Part shown: positions 1 to 11,600 of the stretch, piece after piece
Numbering within the stretch: the first letter of the stretch is position 1
How the letters are laid out: each line of letters starts with the position of its first letter
Assembly: GCA_022419385.1 (NCBI GenBank)
Contig: JAJUBI010000001.1
Location: forward strand, 2,418,001-2,482,000
Length of the DNA stretch: 64,000 nucleotides
Source: Paraconiothyrium sp. Pb-2020
Lineage: Eukaryota > Ascomycota > Dothideomycetes > Pleosporales > Didymosphaeriaceae
Reading direction: 5' to 3'
Made by a program: the position numbers and the translations under genes
Notes under the pieces: model-generated
What the model was told of the DNA's origin: nothing
The model's database searches: none
The model's input: only the letters and a program-made list of their open reading frames with translations

Positions 1-786
1 AGTGCATCAGCCATCCGAAACGGGTCTGGCGGGACAGACAGACGCAGATGCCGTGGAGCCACCGACTGGGGACAGTAGCCGAGCCCTAGAAACGGTTCCA
101 AATGTTCCAGAAGACGAATCGGACGCTGGCGTCAGGTCGGCGACGAGCAACACTGCTGAGCCCGAAGACGGACCGGTGGCGAAGAGCTCCTTTGGGCCGT
201 CAGACTCCAGCCGGCTTTGAGGAGACGACCCGAACGGGCAGGGCTGGTGCGACCGAGGGAAGATCTGGGTGCGCTCGTCGAAGAAGGGAAAAGTGCACGG
301 GGCCGGATAGGGTGTCGTCTCTGCGGTCTTACCCAAAGGGGCTAGCTGAGTTGGACCCTGAAGGGCAATCTTTCGGGGCTGTCGGGTAGGGACGATTGCA
401 CGATAAGGCTCGAACCGCGCACCGGCGAACAGTCATCTTTCACTCTCTATCCACCGCCGCCTTGTTGCTGTGCGTCTTCTCTGTACCTTCGGTCTTTTCG
501 CGTGTCTTCAGAACCTCAGCACCCTTCCTTTGACTGGCTTTCAGCCTTTGCACTCCTTTCTCTCACGGCGTTCTAGAAGCGGGCTGAGCCGCATTTCAGG
601 GTCTCAGCCCTACCCATACCTTTAGTCCCCGACACCGTTCAAGAACTCAAGCACACATCGCAGTCAGCGCAGTTTATCTTGCGACGTCTCTTCGCATCCA
701 CCCTCTTTGATTCTGCTATACTGCGCACCCAAATCTCTCTCTTATAAAGCCAGCATCGCTGAGCATCTCCGATTGGTTCATGAACC
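1..786. other. Left-edge region without a confident gene
   Basis: An open frame runs from the window edge to a stop at 218-220 on the + strand. It is acidic and low in complexity (many E, D, S, T, P) and could be the 3' end of a gene entering from the left, but nothing in it is recognisable and an equally long antisense frame exists. From about 420 to 780 the + strand is pyrimidine-rich with CTCTC runs, as expected for the promoter and 5' UTR of the downstream gene at 787. No RNA gene or repeat was seen. Confidence 0.2.
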
Positions 787-3583
787 ATGGCTCCGGCCCT
801 CTTGACGAGGCGCCCCAGAATCTTGTACCTGGACGCATACGACTCCTTCTCAAACAACATCATTGCTCAAGTCGAGCAGTGTATCGATGCTGAAATCGTC
901 AAATGCTACATTGACAGCGATCCTGACTCTTGGATCGTCCCAGAAGCAGCCAAGGCACGCGCTGCTACCCCTGCAGCATTCGTAGGGTACGCCAAAACTT
1001 TCGACGCTGTCATCGCAGGACCAGGGCCTGGTTCAGCAGCATGCGACGAGGATGTGGGCTGGATGAAGGTGCTGTGGAAGCTTCAAGATGAGGACATTGT
1101 ACCTGTCCTTAGCATATGCTTGGGCTTTCAGTCCATGTGCTTGGCTTTTGGGGCGAGCATTCAGAAGCTTACAGAACCACGCCACGGAATCGTCTCGGAG
1201 ATCTTGAACAATGGGACATCCATCTTCAACGGCACAAAGCAGCTACACGCCACGCAGTACCATTCATTGCAGGTTATGCTTCACCACCGAATCCAGACAA
1301 AAAAGGCCGTTCGTTATCCTGCAGAGCTGTGGGAACCTACCGAAACATGCCCGGACCTCCAGCCGTTGGCTTGGGACTTTGGCAATAGGCAGAACGGGGC
1401 TGTCTTAATGGCTGCAAGACATATCAACAAACCTTTTTGGGGAGTGCAGTTTCACCCTGAATCAATCTGTACGAATGATGAGGGCATGCGAATCATTAAG
1501 AATTGGTGGGCCGAGGCCAGTCTGGAAAGTCGTACATGTAATCTCAAGACCCCTTCCAGTACCGAGATTGACCAAGGTATTGCGGAGGATGCAGCTCCCT
1601 GGCCGAAAGATTCCCTGATCGAGGCGCTAACCATGCGTCTTGTGCACGGAGACGTGATACCTTCATCCCGTGCTACTGTTCTCGACGTGCAATGCGCTAC
1701 GACGGGAAGCGGGCGATTGACTGTACCGGATCTCGTAGAGCTCTTTGACAGCCCTCGTGGTGAGACAATAGTGCTTGAATCAGGCCTACATCGAGATCTT
1801 CGCCCCATGGCGACTGATACCGGCCGTCACAGTATTATTGGATTGGTTGCTCCTGGGGAGACGATGCGCCTGCACTACTACACTAACACCCAGGTCATGG
1901 AGCTCAGAGATGGCAATGACAAAGTCCTGCAGAAATGGCATACACAAGCTCCATGGCAATGTATCAGGGGTGTCATGTCGCACCTCAAAGGAATGCTAAG
2001 GCAAAAGCCCCAGACCTCGACGTGGTCGCCATTTTGGGGCGGCTTCATGGGCTACGCGTCATATGAAGCAGGGCTAGAGACGATAGACATTAAGTCAAAG
2101 GAGGAGGCAGAATATCCCGACATTTGCTTCGCTTACATTACACGAAGCATTGTGGTGGATCATCAGCTGAAAAAGATCTACATCCAGAGTATACGTAGCA
2201 CGGATGACCGGTCTTGGGTCAACGAGACGCTCGACCAGCTCTACGACGCTGTGGGTAGGAAGAGCTTAGAGTCTACACCAAACCCAACACCGCTCCCCAG
2301 ACCGAATCCATTTGAGCAGCACGATACGACACTGAGCAACTACCTGGCTTCATGCACCCGATCTGTTATCGATCGTGACGAGTACTGCGCTTCTGTTGGA
2401 TCATGTCAAAAGCATATTGCAGATGGTGAGTTCACCCGCTGATCCCTCGCATAGTTCGCATACTCAACTTGCATTTGTACGCAGGCCAAAGCTACGAACT
2501 CTGCCTCACCACCACGAACAAGATTCGTGCCCGTAGGCCTCGCATATGCCGCCTCTCGAGGACTGAAGACAACGAACTCTCATGGAAACTTTACAAACGG
2601 CTTACTGCGCGCAACACCGCGCCCTTTAGTGCGTACATGCGTCTGCACAACATGCACGTCTTGAGTTCTTCACCGGAACGGTATATTAGCTGGAACCGTC
2701 AGCAGGCGGCCCAGTGTCGTCCGATCAAAGGCACCGTGTCCAAAAGCTCAGGTGCCACAGCTGCAGACGCTCACGCCATTTTGTCCACCCCTAAGGAGCG
2801 TGCTGAAAATTTGATGATCGTTGACCTAGTTCGGCATCAACTCCACGGCGTGTATGGCGCAGGTAACGTGCACGTGAGTCAACTGATGCAAGTCGAGGAA
2901 TACGAAACAGTCTGGCAACTTGTCTCTGTTGTCGAAGGCAGTCCATCCTCCAGCATTAGCCCGCGATTGCAGACATCGGACGACTCCTGGGTCGAAAAGG
3001 ACCAGCGGCCGCATCCACCTTACAAAATCAAGACAAACAGGAAATGCTTGGCTTCGACGCGTTTACACAATCCTTGCCTGCAGGCAGCATGACCGGCGCG
3101 CCCAAGAAGCGGTCCTGCGAACTTCTTCGAGGCCTCGAGAACGGAGAATGTCGTGGCATATACTCAGGCGTTTTGGGATATCTGGACATCGGCGGCGGTG
3201 GTGACTTCAGCGTCGTTATTCGCACCGCTGTGAAGATCGACGCTCCAAACCCAGCATCTGCCGTTGAAGATGTCTGGAGCATCGGCGCCGGCGGTGCTAT
3301 CACCACACTCAGCAATCCGCAAGGCGAGTACGATGAGATGCTAGCCAAATTCTCAAGCACGGCGGCTGCTTTTGAAGAAAATGGCGAGATCGAAGAAGTG
3401 GAGAAAGAGACCGACTTACGGGGGATATGGAGCAGACTCATGGAGGTTGAGGAACCTGAGGATGGAGAAGATGGTGGGTTACCAGCGGCACCGTTGCTAC
3501 TCAGGACACTGCAGGATTTCCAGGCGGGCCTGCTGGCGGGAGTGGTGCGAACCACGGACGGAGTTATCAGAGGGCGAGAGTAA
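787..3583 (+). CDS. 4-amino-4-deoxychorismate synthase, PabA-PabB fusion
   Basis: Makes 4-amino-4-deoxychorismate from chorismate and glutamine, the first step from chorismate to p-aminobenzoate and folate. The glutamine amidotransferase half shows the GPGPGS oxyanion loop (residues 78-83), the nucleophile in SICLGFQ (Cys111) and the His/Glu pair in FHPES (His223, Glu225). The chorismate-binding half follows, with ADGQSYELCLTT and the signature PAGSMTGAPKKR. Proposed exons are 787-2425, 2485-2990 and 3041-3583, giving about 895 residues. The first intron (GTGAGT...GCAG) is clear because it restores ADGQSYELC. The second is inferred from a frame change: a 50-nt intron with a poor GTCGAA donor fits, and a 32-nt alternative ending at 2972 also restores frame. 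A 1-nt indel cannot be excluded. The ATG at 787 (GAACCATGG) has good context. Confidence 0.93.
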
Positions 3584-4045
3584 CAAGGCCTGGCAGGCGA
3601 TATCATTGACTTTTTTGCGAGATAGAGGATACATCAGAGTGTGCACACGCACGATACCCCACATAGCGATACAACAAGAGAATGATTTTTACTTTTTGAA
3701 CTACTGATTAAACGCTTTGTAAGCAACTGATGATTTGTCGCGTGCATCCAAAGACCTCGCGCTTTCATATATCGTATTTTCGATCGCTTACCTGCATTTA
3801 GGAGCCATTATCTACAAATGCACATTGACGATCACGAGTAGTACTTAGTATTAGGAAAAGCCCCGTTCATTACCGCGTGTATCCGGGCTAAATCTTTGCT
3901 CTGACGTCAAATGAGTCAGACTGAAAGATGTTGATTGATGGCTCGAGTCACTTCAGTTCATAGTGATCCCTAGTTGAAAAGTCATTGAAGTCCAATCTGT
4001 CTGATGTTCAGCCTGCTGTAATTGCTGCCTGCCCATCATTCCACC
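3584..4045. other. Intergenic, AT-rich
   Basis: This is the 3' flank of the PABA synthase gene and the 5' flank of the acetyltransferase gene. It is more AT-rich than the neighbouring coding DNA. No ORF, RNA gene or repeat was recognised. Confidence 0.5.
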
Positions 4046-4744
4046 ATGCCCTCTCTCCACCTGCAACCCCTCCAGCTCTCAGACTTCGACACCCTAATCT
4101 CCCATGCCCTCTCTAGCATCCCAGGCGAGGACCTCGTCGGCCCCCCAACACCAATATGCTGCCCCGTCACCACGCAAGAAGAAGCTTCCGCCCGCCTCAC
4201 CTTCCACTTTGCCAAACAGCGCGCCCGCTTCCTCGGCGACCCCACGGTGCGGTACATGAAAGTCGTCGAGCGCGACTCAACCGGCGAAGATGGCGAAACC
4301 ATCATCAGCATAGCGCGCTGGCACTTCTACCCCACAGGCTACTCCTTCGCCCGTGACATCCACTGGGAAACGCACAACGACCCCCAACCTTCCGCCATCC
4401 TCAAGGGCTTCAACATCGCACTGCACAATCACATCCTCACAACTCGGGATGCTGCGCGGAGCGCATGGATGAAGGCGGACGAGCCGTGCTGGGTGCTGAT
4501 GCATATGGTGACACATCCTGCGCACCGGGGGAAGGGCGCGGCGGGCATGTTGATCAAGTGGGGGATTGAGCAGGCGGAGCGGGATGGGGTGCCGGCGTAT
4601 CTGGAGGCGGGGGTTATGGGGAGGCCGGTTTATGAGAGGTATGGGTTTGTGCAGGTTGGGGAGCTGTTGGAGGTGGATTTGAAGCAGGGCGGTGGGGAGG
4701 GAGTGTTTGTCATGTGTAAGATGGGGTATTTTCCACGGAGATAA
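4046..4744 (+). CDS. GNAT-family N-acetyltransferase
   Basis: Single-exon protein of 232 residues, predicted to transfer an acetyl group from acetyl-CoA to an unknown amine. The C-terminal half carries the GNAT core. Motif A reads VTHPAHRGKGAAGMLIKWG, with the Q/RxxGxG/A pyrophosphate loop as HRGKGA, followed by PVYERYGF typical of motif B. The N-terminal 70 residues resemble other fungal GNATs that begin with a short L-x-L-x-P strand. The start at 4046 is the first in-frame ATG and has CCACC immediately upstream. Codon use changes along the gene: mostly C-ending codons up to about 4440, then G- and T-ending codons to the stop. The substrate cannot be inferred. Confidence 0.85.
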   Translation: MPSLHLQPLQLSDFDTLISHALSSIPGEDLVGPPTPICCPVTTQEEASARLTFHFAKQRARFLGDPTVRYMKVVERDSTGEDGETIISIARWHFYPTGYSFARDIHWETHNDPQPSAILKGFNIALHNHILTTRDAARSAWMKADEPCWVLMHMVTHPAHRGKGAAGMLIKWGIEQAERDGVPAYLEAGVMGRPVYERYGFVQVGELLEVDLKQGGGEGVFVMCKMGYFPRR

Positions 4745-5287
4745 GAGGGGAGGACGTGAGAGAGGACTGGATTCGGACAGAGATGGGGGGAGGAAGGTAT
4801 CAAAGCTTTGTAGAGGATTAATATATTGGTTGACTGCTTTAGAGAATGTTTGTGATAGTCTTAGAGTAAAATATTCTGTTCTTCCACTTGCGGATGTACG
4901 GTGTTAGCCTATGGCAAACGCAGTGGCTATGCAAGTACGGTGAGGGAGGTCCGGTATGCGTGGGGCGGCAGATCTTAACTGTTTTTAACGTGGTTTGCGA
5001 CTATCAAAAAGTTCAGGGTTGAAGGGCGTCACATATGTAATATGGCACAGGCGAATTTGGTTTTTTTTTCTTCTTCATTTTGTTATAAGACGACAGTCGT
5101 GTACGTAGTAGCGAGAAATTCCAATGCTTGCTGACCTTACCACGACCATCAAAAAGCAAGTTCAGATCCTAACGCCGACTTGTATGAGGGTATTTCAGAA
5201 TTCATGTGACCTTCCAAACACCGTGTTACGCCAAAGGTGGTGGCGATTCCAATCCTAACCGCGCAAGCAGAGATCCAATCGAAGCTC
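4745..5287. other. Convergent intergenic region
   Basis: This lies between the stop codons of the acetyltransferase (+) and Elp5 (-), so it should hold both 3' UTRs. A T-rich tract at 5060-5080 is the only notable composition feature. No gene was seen. Confidence 0.5.
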
Positions 5288-6670
5288 TCAGATCTCATCC
5301 TCTTCCTCGTCGAAGTCGTCCTCTTCGCCCATGTCGTAGAGGATGCGACCACCCTCGCCGCCCTCGCCCTTCTGTGCATCGAAATAAGGAAGGACAACAC
5401 CCTCACGCGCTGCCTTTTGCTTGTCAGTCAAGCTCAGGTTGAAGGACGTCTCCATCTCGTCACTCGCGGCGGCGACCATGCCGACGAGCTCCTTGTTCGC
5501 ATACGCAGGGTGTTGGTCAAGCAGGATCACGAACTCTTGCTTCAGCGTACCGTAGCGCAGCGGCGGAAGCGGCTGGTGGTAGTCGGTGTCACGGCGTGGG
5601 CGGAGGAAGTATGTCTCGGACTCAGGGCGGCCAGACTTGCGGCGGAACTCAGCTTCCAGGACAATTCCGCAATTATCGTTGGCAGAGAGGCACTGCACAA
5701 TACCCTCGGCGCCGGTCTGCATGCCAAATGTCGGCTCTGGAAGGGAGCGCTCACGGGCGGCTTTGGAGGCGAGGACTTGCGACAGGGAGCGGCACGTGAC
5801 GATGGAGGTGGCCATAAACTTCAGCAACTCGAGCGGCGGCGGGGCATAGGCGTCTGAGCCTGAGGGTGAGGGCTCCGGGAGCACATCGGTGTGGTAGACT
5901 CCAACAAGGGTGGAGGTGTACTTCATGACGACAAGGTTGAAGAGCGCCTGAATGTCGATGTTCTTGGTGACAACGGCGTCATACATGGAGTCGATGAAGA
6001 CGAGGCACTCTTTGCGGTCACTCATGGCTTGCTCGATGTTGGCCATGGTGTCTGCGGCAGTACGGTCATCATGGGCGGCGATATTACGCACATCAGGGTG
6101 GACACGCGTGCCTTCGAAGGAGACGATGATGACAGTGACGTTGCGGGAGAGAGCGCGGACGACAAGCTCATTGAGGAAGGGAACAGCGCGCTGATTGAGG
6201 TCGTCCAAGACCAAGGTGAATGGTGAGGCATTGGTGCGAATGTTGAGCACGCTTGACATAAGCTGAATGGCATGGCGCTGGTACTGCACCGCGTTGAGTG
6301 GGCGCGGCATCGCGTACTTGGAACCGCGCTCGCGCGGGCTTGCGATCTCAGTCTTACGCTTGCGGATACCTCCGGGAAGCGGGAAGTTGTTTGTGCGCTT
6401 GATCCAGTTCTTGCTGTCCGCCGCACGGTCCTTGGGCTTGGATGACTTGTTGATGCGGCTCTCAGGCTTCTCGGCTTTGGTGCGGTAGGCGTAGAGCGCA
6501 CAGATCCACGCGGGTAGCGGGGTCGCGCCGGTGGAAGCCTCGAAGTCCTGAAGGAAGGTTGGATGCGCAAGGGCTGCCGAGAAGCTCATATTAGCGAGGT
6601 GACTTCCGAAGTCGGTGAACAGAGGGTCGTTGCCGGCGGCAGTGGAGAAGTCCATGAAGTCGGTGGACAT
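5288..6670 (-). CDS. ELP5: Elongator complex protein 5 (Iki1 family)
   Basis: Single-exon protein of 460 residues. Elp5 is part of the Elp4-5-6 ring of Elongator, which supports wobble-uridine modification of tRNA. The central part (about residues 155-290) reads as a RecA-like fold with hydrophobic strands such as FTLVLDDL and VTVIIVSF and no Walker A loop, as expected for this family. The C-terminus is diagnostic: a conserved VLPYFDAQKG, a GGRILYDMG segment and a terminal acidic run (DDFDEEEDEI). The ATG at 6670-6668 is followed by STDFMDFS; no in-frame extension is needed. The 620-bp upstream region is shared with the divergent dehydrogenase gene. Confidence 0.88.
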   Translation of the reverse strand: MSTDFMDFSTAAGNDPLFTDFGSHLANMSFSAALAHPTFLQDFEASTGATPLPAWICALYAYRTKAEKPESRINKSSKPKDRAADSKNWIKRTNNFPLPGGIRKRKTEIASPRERGSKYAMPRPLNAVQYQRHAIQLMSSVLNIRTNASPFTLVLDDLNQRAVPFLNELVVRALSRNVTVIIVSFEGTRVHPDVRNIAAHDDRTAADTMANIEQAMSDRKECLVFIDSMYDAVVTKNIDIQALFNLVVMKYTSTLVGVYHTDVLPEPSPSGSDAYAPPPLELLKFMATSIVTCRSLSQVLASKAARERSLPEPTFGMQTGAEGIVQCLSANDNCGIVLEAEFRRKSGRPESETYFLRPRRDTDYHQPLPPLRYGTLKQEFVILLDQHPAYANKELVGMVAAASDEMETSFNLSLTDKQKAAREGVVLPYFDAQKGEGGEGGRILYDMGEEDDFDEEEDEI

Positions 6671-7292
6671 TGTGATGTGAGGGTTGGTTGTGTATTCAGA
6701 TAAAGGTTGGGGTGGGACAGTTGAATAGCAAAGGTGTGCGAGACAATGGGATCAAGGAAGATCGTGTAAGGGTAAAGGTGAAGAGATGGAAAATTTGCGG
6801 CAGCCTGCTGCTTTTATGTGTAATGGATATCGGGAGGCTGGGAGCAAACATGGTGGCTGCAAGCCTCCAGGAGGCTGGTAAAGAGACGATGAATGTGAGA
6901 GTTGAGCCTACCTTTGGTGAAGCCGAAGTGAATGAAGGGCGTGATACCGGCGGAACCTCGTAGCAATGATTCCTATCCCGTCCAAAGTAATATTGAGATG
7001 TCGTCTAGGTTTATCATACGCATTATATGTCTTTTAAAAAGACTGATTCTTATTATTTGGCCAAAGTTGACCAACTTGCGGCCGAGGTGGTGGTTGTGGT
7101 GACAGTGAACGTCTGAAGTGAATCATTTTCGGTGCGCGCTAATGGTGCCGAAACCGGAATAGCGCCGATCGGACTTAGGCAATCGCCTTGCCGGTCCGCA
7201 ACGTTAACTGAACGCATCATAACTTGCGAAGGTCCTCATCTCCAGTCGCGCGAGATGCTGCATTCAATCGTGTTGCTGGACCTGTTACCGTC
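6671..7292. promoter_or_regulatory. Divergent intergenic region (Elp5 / SDR)
   Basis: About 620 bp separate two start codons pointing away from each other, so both 5' UTRs and promoters must lie here. No convincing TATA box or repeated operator was seen. The short open frames inside have no recognisable content. Confidence 0.4.
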
Positions 7293-8616
7293 ATGACGCA
7301 GCAGGGCACGCAATCGTCGCGTCCGCCGCGGCCACGATCACCACATTTCCCTCCGCACAACGCACCCCGCGTATGGTTTCTGACGATAGGTTCATCACCG
7401 ATCGCGATCGCTCTAGCGCGGCAAGTACTTGATCATGGTGACTATGTAGTATCTGGCGTCGTACCACAAGATTTTGAAAAGAGAGAGGGCCAGAGTGAGG
7501 ATTTTCGAGCTTTTCTCGAGGATGTGAAGCACACAGAACGATGGCGGGAAAGATTAAGAGTTGTTGGGCTGGATGGGCGTGTTATTGGTCAGTGCCAGGC
7601 CGCCATTGCAGAGGCTGTTGAAGCGTTCGGACGTGTTGATGTCCTGCTCGGCAACACCAGCGAAGGTATTCACTCCACCTCCATCCTTCAAGATCCACGC
7701 TGAATGGTTCGGAAAGCTGTAATTGGTGCCGTGGAAGAACTGGCCCAAAGTAGTCAGACTATCACTCTTGTACAGGACACTTTTGAAACCAACTTCTTCT
7801 CAAACGTGAACATAATCAAGGCCGTCCTTCCGACCATGCGTGAACGGAAAAACGGCCATATCATCATGTTGACGGGCGTTAGTAAGTTGCTCGTCTAGCC
7901 AACGCTGGTCTGGAGTCTAACAACCTGTAGCCGGTCACCTAGGGACGCCGGGTCTGGCCATGTACTGTTCATCACAATGGGCTATCGAAGGGTATTGCGA
8001 TGTACGTGTTCACCTCGACGTTCTTATGCATGCCTAACATGGGACCCAGAGTCTGGCTTATGAAATCGCTCCTTTCAACATCAAAATGTCTATTGTTCAA
8101 GCCAACATGGAAGTCAACGTTCTCACCAACAAAATGACCTCCGTCCCACCAATGCGCGAATATCTTCAAGCCGAGAATCCCGCACCCATCGCTCGCGACA
8201 TCTTTTCCAACCTGCTCGATAAGCTTGACCGCGTCAACAACCCGTTTCCGTATCCACAGGAGGAAAAGTCGCCTACTGACAGCATTTCTACAACAAGCCC
8301 TGACGCCACTGTCCATGAGCCGACCATGGGCGATTTACTGAGCTCGGACACCGTTACATCGCTATACGCGCCCCTGCCCTCCGTAGTGAAATCATCGCTG
8401 ATAGCAGAGACTGTACATGCACTGACAGCTATTGGCGGCCATGACAATCCACCTGCAAGGCATATAGTCGGTCTGGAGGGGGTGACAGCGGTGAAAGAGA
8501 AGTTGAAGACAACGAGTGAAGAACTAGAGGACTTCATCGAAGTGAGTAATGCGGTGGATATTTCACGACCCTACGATCCATCGGTCATGGCATCGCTGGA
8601 TGCTGGAGTATCATGA
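7293..8616 (+). CDS. Short-chain dehydrogenase/reductase-like protein with altered active site
   Basis: Proposed exons are 7293-7665, 7717-7881, 7931-8001 and 8050-8616, giving 391 residues. Splicing joins GNTSE to AVIGAVEEL, LTGV to TGHLGTPGL and EGYCD to SLAYEIAPFNIK, which together form a Rossmann SDR domain. Oddities are visible. The usual TGxxxGxG cofactor loop reads TIGSSPIAIALA, with most glycines lost. The usual YxxxK catalytic pair reads YCSSQ, with Lys replaced by Gln. Either this is a divergent fungal SDR subfamily or the protein no longer reduces anything. The C-terminal 130 residues are Ser/Pro-rich with no known domain. Its TGA overlaps the stop of the converging NLR gene (TCATGA at 8611-8616). 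Confidence 0.78.
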
Positions 8617-11600
8617 TGTTTGGAGTTTGGCTGTGAAACCGTGTAACTTTGCCCATGAGATAGCCGATTCCCCGAATAACTTATCGTCTGGTGTCAAAAT
8701 AACCTTTCCTGTCTCAAGTAGCTTCTTGATAATTTCTTTGTGCCCATGTGCATCTGCCCACATTATCGGCGGCTGAGTTGACCATGAAGTCGTACTGGGT
8801 CTGAGGTTGACGTCCACCTCGTATCGAAGAAGTACCTCCACAACCACGATGCTGCCGCTGCCGGCAGCATACGAAAGAGGTGTGCGACCAAATCTGTCCG
8901 GTTCGTCAGGCTTGGCTCCGTCCATTAGTAACGATCTAACAGTCTCATGGTGACTCATCTCCGATGCGAATGATAGTGCAGAACGTCGGTCGATGGATTG
9001 AGCATCTATGTTTGCGTTTGCCTGAAGCAAAAGTTTAACAACTTGTGTATGCCCAAACTTCGAGGCGTACGTCAAAGGCGTCCATTTCTCTTCGTCTCCT
9101 GAGTTCGGATCTGCACCATAGTCGAGAAGTCGTTGAACGAGATCAAGATTACCGTATTGCGCTTCCCATGACAGCATCGTACGTTCCTCGGCGTCTTTCG
9201 AGTCGAGGCTAGGATGCATGAGCAGTAGCCTAACAACTTCCTCGTGATTTTGGCTCGATGCCCAATCAACCGGCCTCCGGTTATAGACGGCATCTCTCTT
9301 GTGGGCGGCAGCAGTTTCAGCGTTTAGCAGAAGCTCCACTACTTTAGCATAACCCTGCTGAGCGGCAAGCGCGATCGCACTCATACCATCACCATCAACT
9401 ATGCCCGCTACTGCTTGTCCCTTCCCAAGGAGAAGCTCGACTACCTTATCATGACCATCGTGTGCTGCCAGCATGAGCGCTGTACGTCCCATGAAGGGTC
9501 CGTATGAGATTGGAGCGTCCACCTGCGTGTTGTCTTGGGCCAGCAAGTACTCAACCACGGCATGATGTCCGTTACCGGACGCCCAGGAAAGTGGTGTTCG
9601 TCCTTTGTGGAAGGGAGTCGTACTTTTGGAATTCGGATCTACACCGTAGGAGCCGATAAAACGTCGAACAGCGTCAAGATGCCCGTTCTCTGCTGCCAGA
9701 GAGACTGGCGTGCGGCCGTCCCCACTAAGTTGATCTGAATTTGTTCCCCCGCTGAGCAAAGTCGTCAAGATATTGACATGGCCCTCACGTGAAGCCGCAT
9801 GCAAAGGTGTCTCTCCGTCCATACCCTCTTCAGTGGCCTTAGGGTTATGCAAGAGAAGCTGGTCAGCAACTGTCACTAAACCGAAGTGAGCTGCAATGTA
9901 TAAACCAGATACTGAGTCGTGATCCGATAGATCCATAGCTTGCACCACCGAAGTTAAACTTCCTTTGTCATTCAACAATGCGATGGACATATCAACCACC
10001 TCCTTGTCTTGTGTTAGATGAGCGTGATGACCCCAATTCAAAGCAGCATAGCGAAGTAACGGCAATTCTACAAGTCGTTGAAGTATTCTTGCTCTGTCGT
10101 GAATCTCAGTCCTCAAGTCTTCAAATTGCAGATATCGAAGGCAGGTCATTCCCAGAGATTTATGAGCTCTCTCATTGTCGAAATAGACCTCGAAAAAGGC
10201 TCGCGCTGTCGGATGGATTAAGTGCACGTTGATCGGTTCGGTTCGATGGTCCACAACGACTAAACCCGCGCATACGTCCAGGAGGCGCTTCTCACTATGC
10301 ATGTAATCCACGGCTGTCTGTTTACTCGCGACGTTTTCGTTAACCGACAATGCTGATCGTAGTTCCTCCATGGTTAGTGGACGCATAGCAAAGGTAAGCC
10401 ACATCAACACACGCTCCGCGAGCGGTTTGTCGCCCGTTGATATCCTCTGCATTGCTTTTTGGTAGGTGTGTCTGGTATCGTCCTCCAAAGTCGTCAGAGC
10501 TAATTGGAGATCTGCCAGGGTGTGTTGTGCTGCAACAGAGTTCATATGTAGACGCGCAAGTAGTAACATACCCTTGGCCTGTAAGGCAATAGCTTGAACC
10601 ACTGTATCGTGGTTCGCTCTTGCAAGGACCTCGTTGAAGGCGCAATGGTTTTGTAGTTGGACTCGCAAGTATCGATGCATGTCTTCGTCTGTTGGTGCAT
10701 ATCTCAATTCGGCAACGTCCCCCAAATCATGTTGATCGTAGTCAGAAGTTCTCGAAGTGATTAGGAGACTAGTGTTAGGTGACAAGCTACGGATCACGTG
10801 AAGAAATGCGGCCCTAGCATTATTGGACACATGAGCAGGGCACTCGTCTAGGCCGTCAACAACAAGTCGCACTTTTGCAAAACGCTTGCTTTCCTGATCG
10901 ATGACTCGGAGGAGTTCAGGGATACTAGGCGGTGAGTTGAGATGCTTAAAGTCTTCATATATTTTTCGTACTTGATCCGAGAGGCCGGATCGCTGCTGAA
11001 CCAGTTGCTTTAGCAGATTGGTAGTGATGTTGTAAGGTGTCTGAATATTCTTTTGCGCATAGTCGAAGAATATGAAGAGACACGCAGATCCGTCTTTCTT
11101 AGTCTCGAGGTGCTCAATAATATTCGATCTGCGGAGTTTTGAACACAATAGTCCATGATGGAGTGTTCTACAAAACACTTACGTTAGAATCGTTTTACCA
11201 GATCCCACTGCCTGGAAATGAGCGGAGTACGCAGATGATGTATCCTGACTTACGTATCCCATGAACCCAAAGAGTGCGAAAGGTGCCATTAGACCATTTT
11301 TGGAACTGCTTGTCCTCGAGTACCCAGGCCCCGACTTCGTCACATCTTTGTGCCAGATTCGCTCGGTGGGCAGGGGCAAAGTCTAACTCGGCTAAGTCAT
11401 TGAGCCACGACACGACCTACAGTAAATGGTATGTTGGTCAGTCTGTTGAGTCGTTGCCGAACAGTACCAATTAAATAATATAGAGAAGTACCCTGAGTTG
11501 TTCATCATTTGGTACGTTGTTCACGTTCAGAACCGCGCCCGCTTCGATCGAGTAGTTGTGGCTGTTACTCGTCTCAATATCTGCTCAAAGGTAAGCGCTT

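Noticed and set aside
5237..5857. 206-codon frame antisense to ELP5
   Set aside because: The ELP5 frame carries the diagnostic C-terminus on the other strand, and the antisense frame has no motif.
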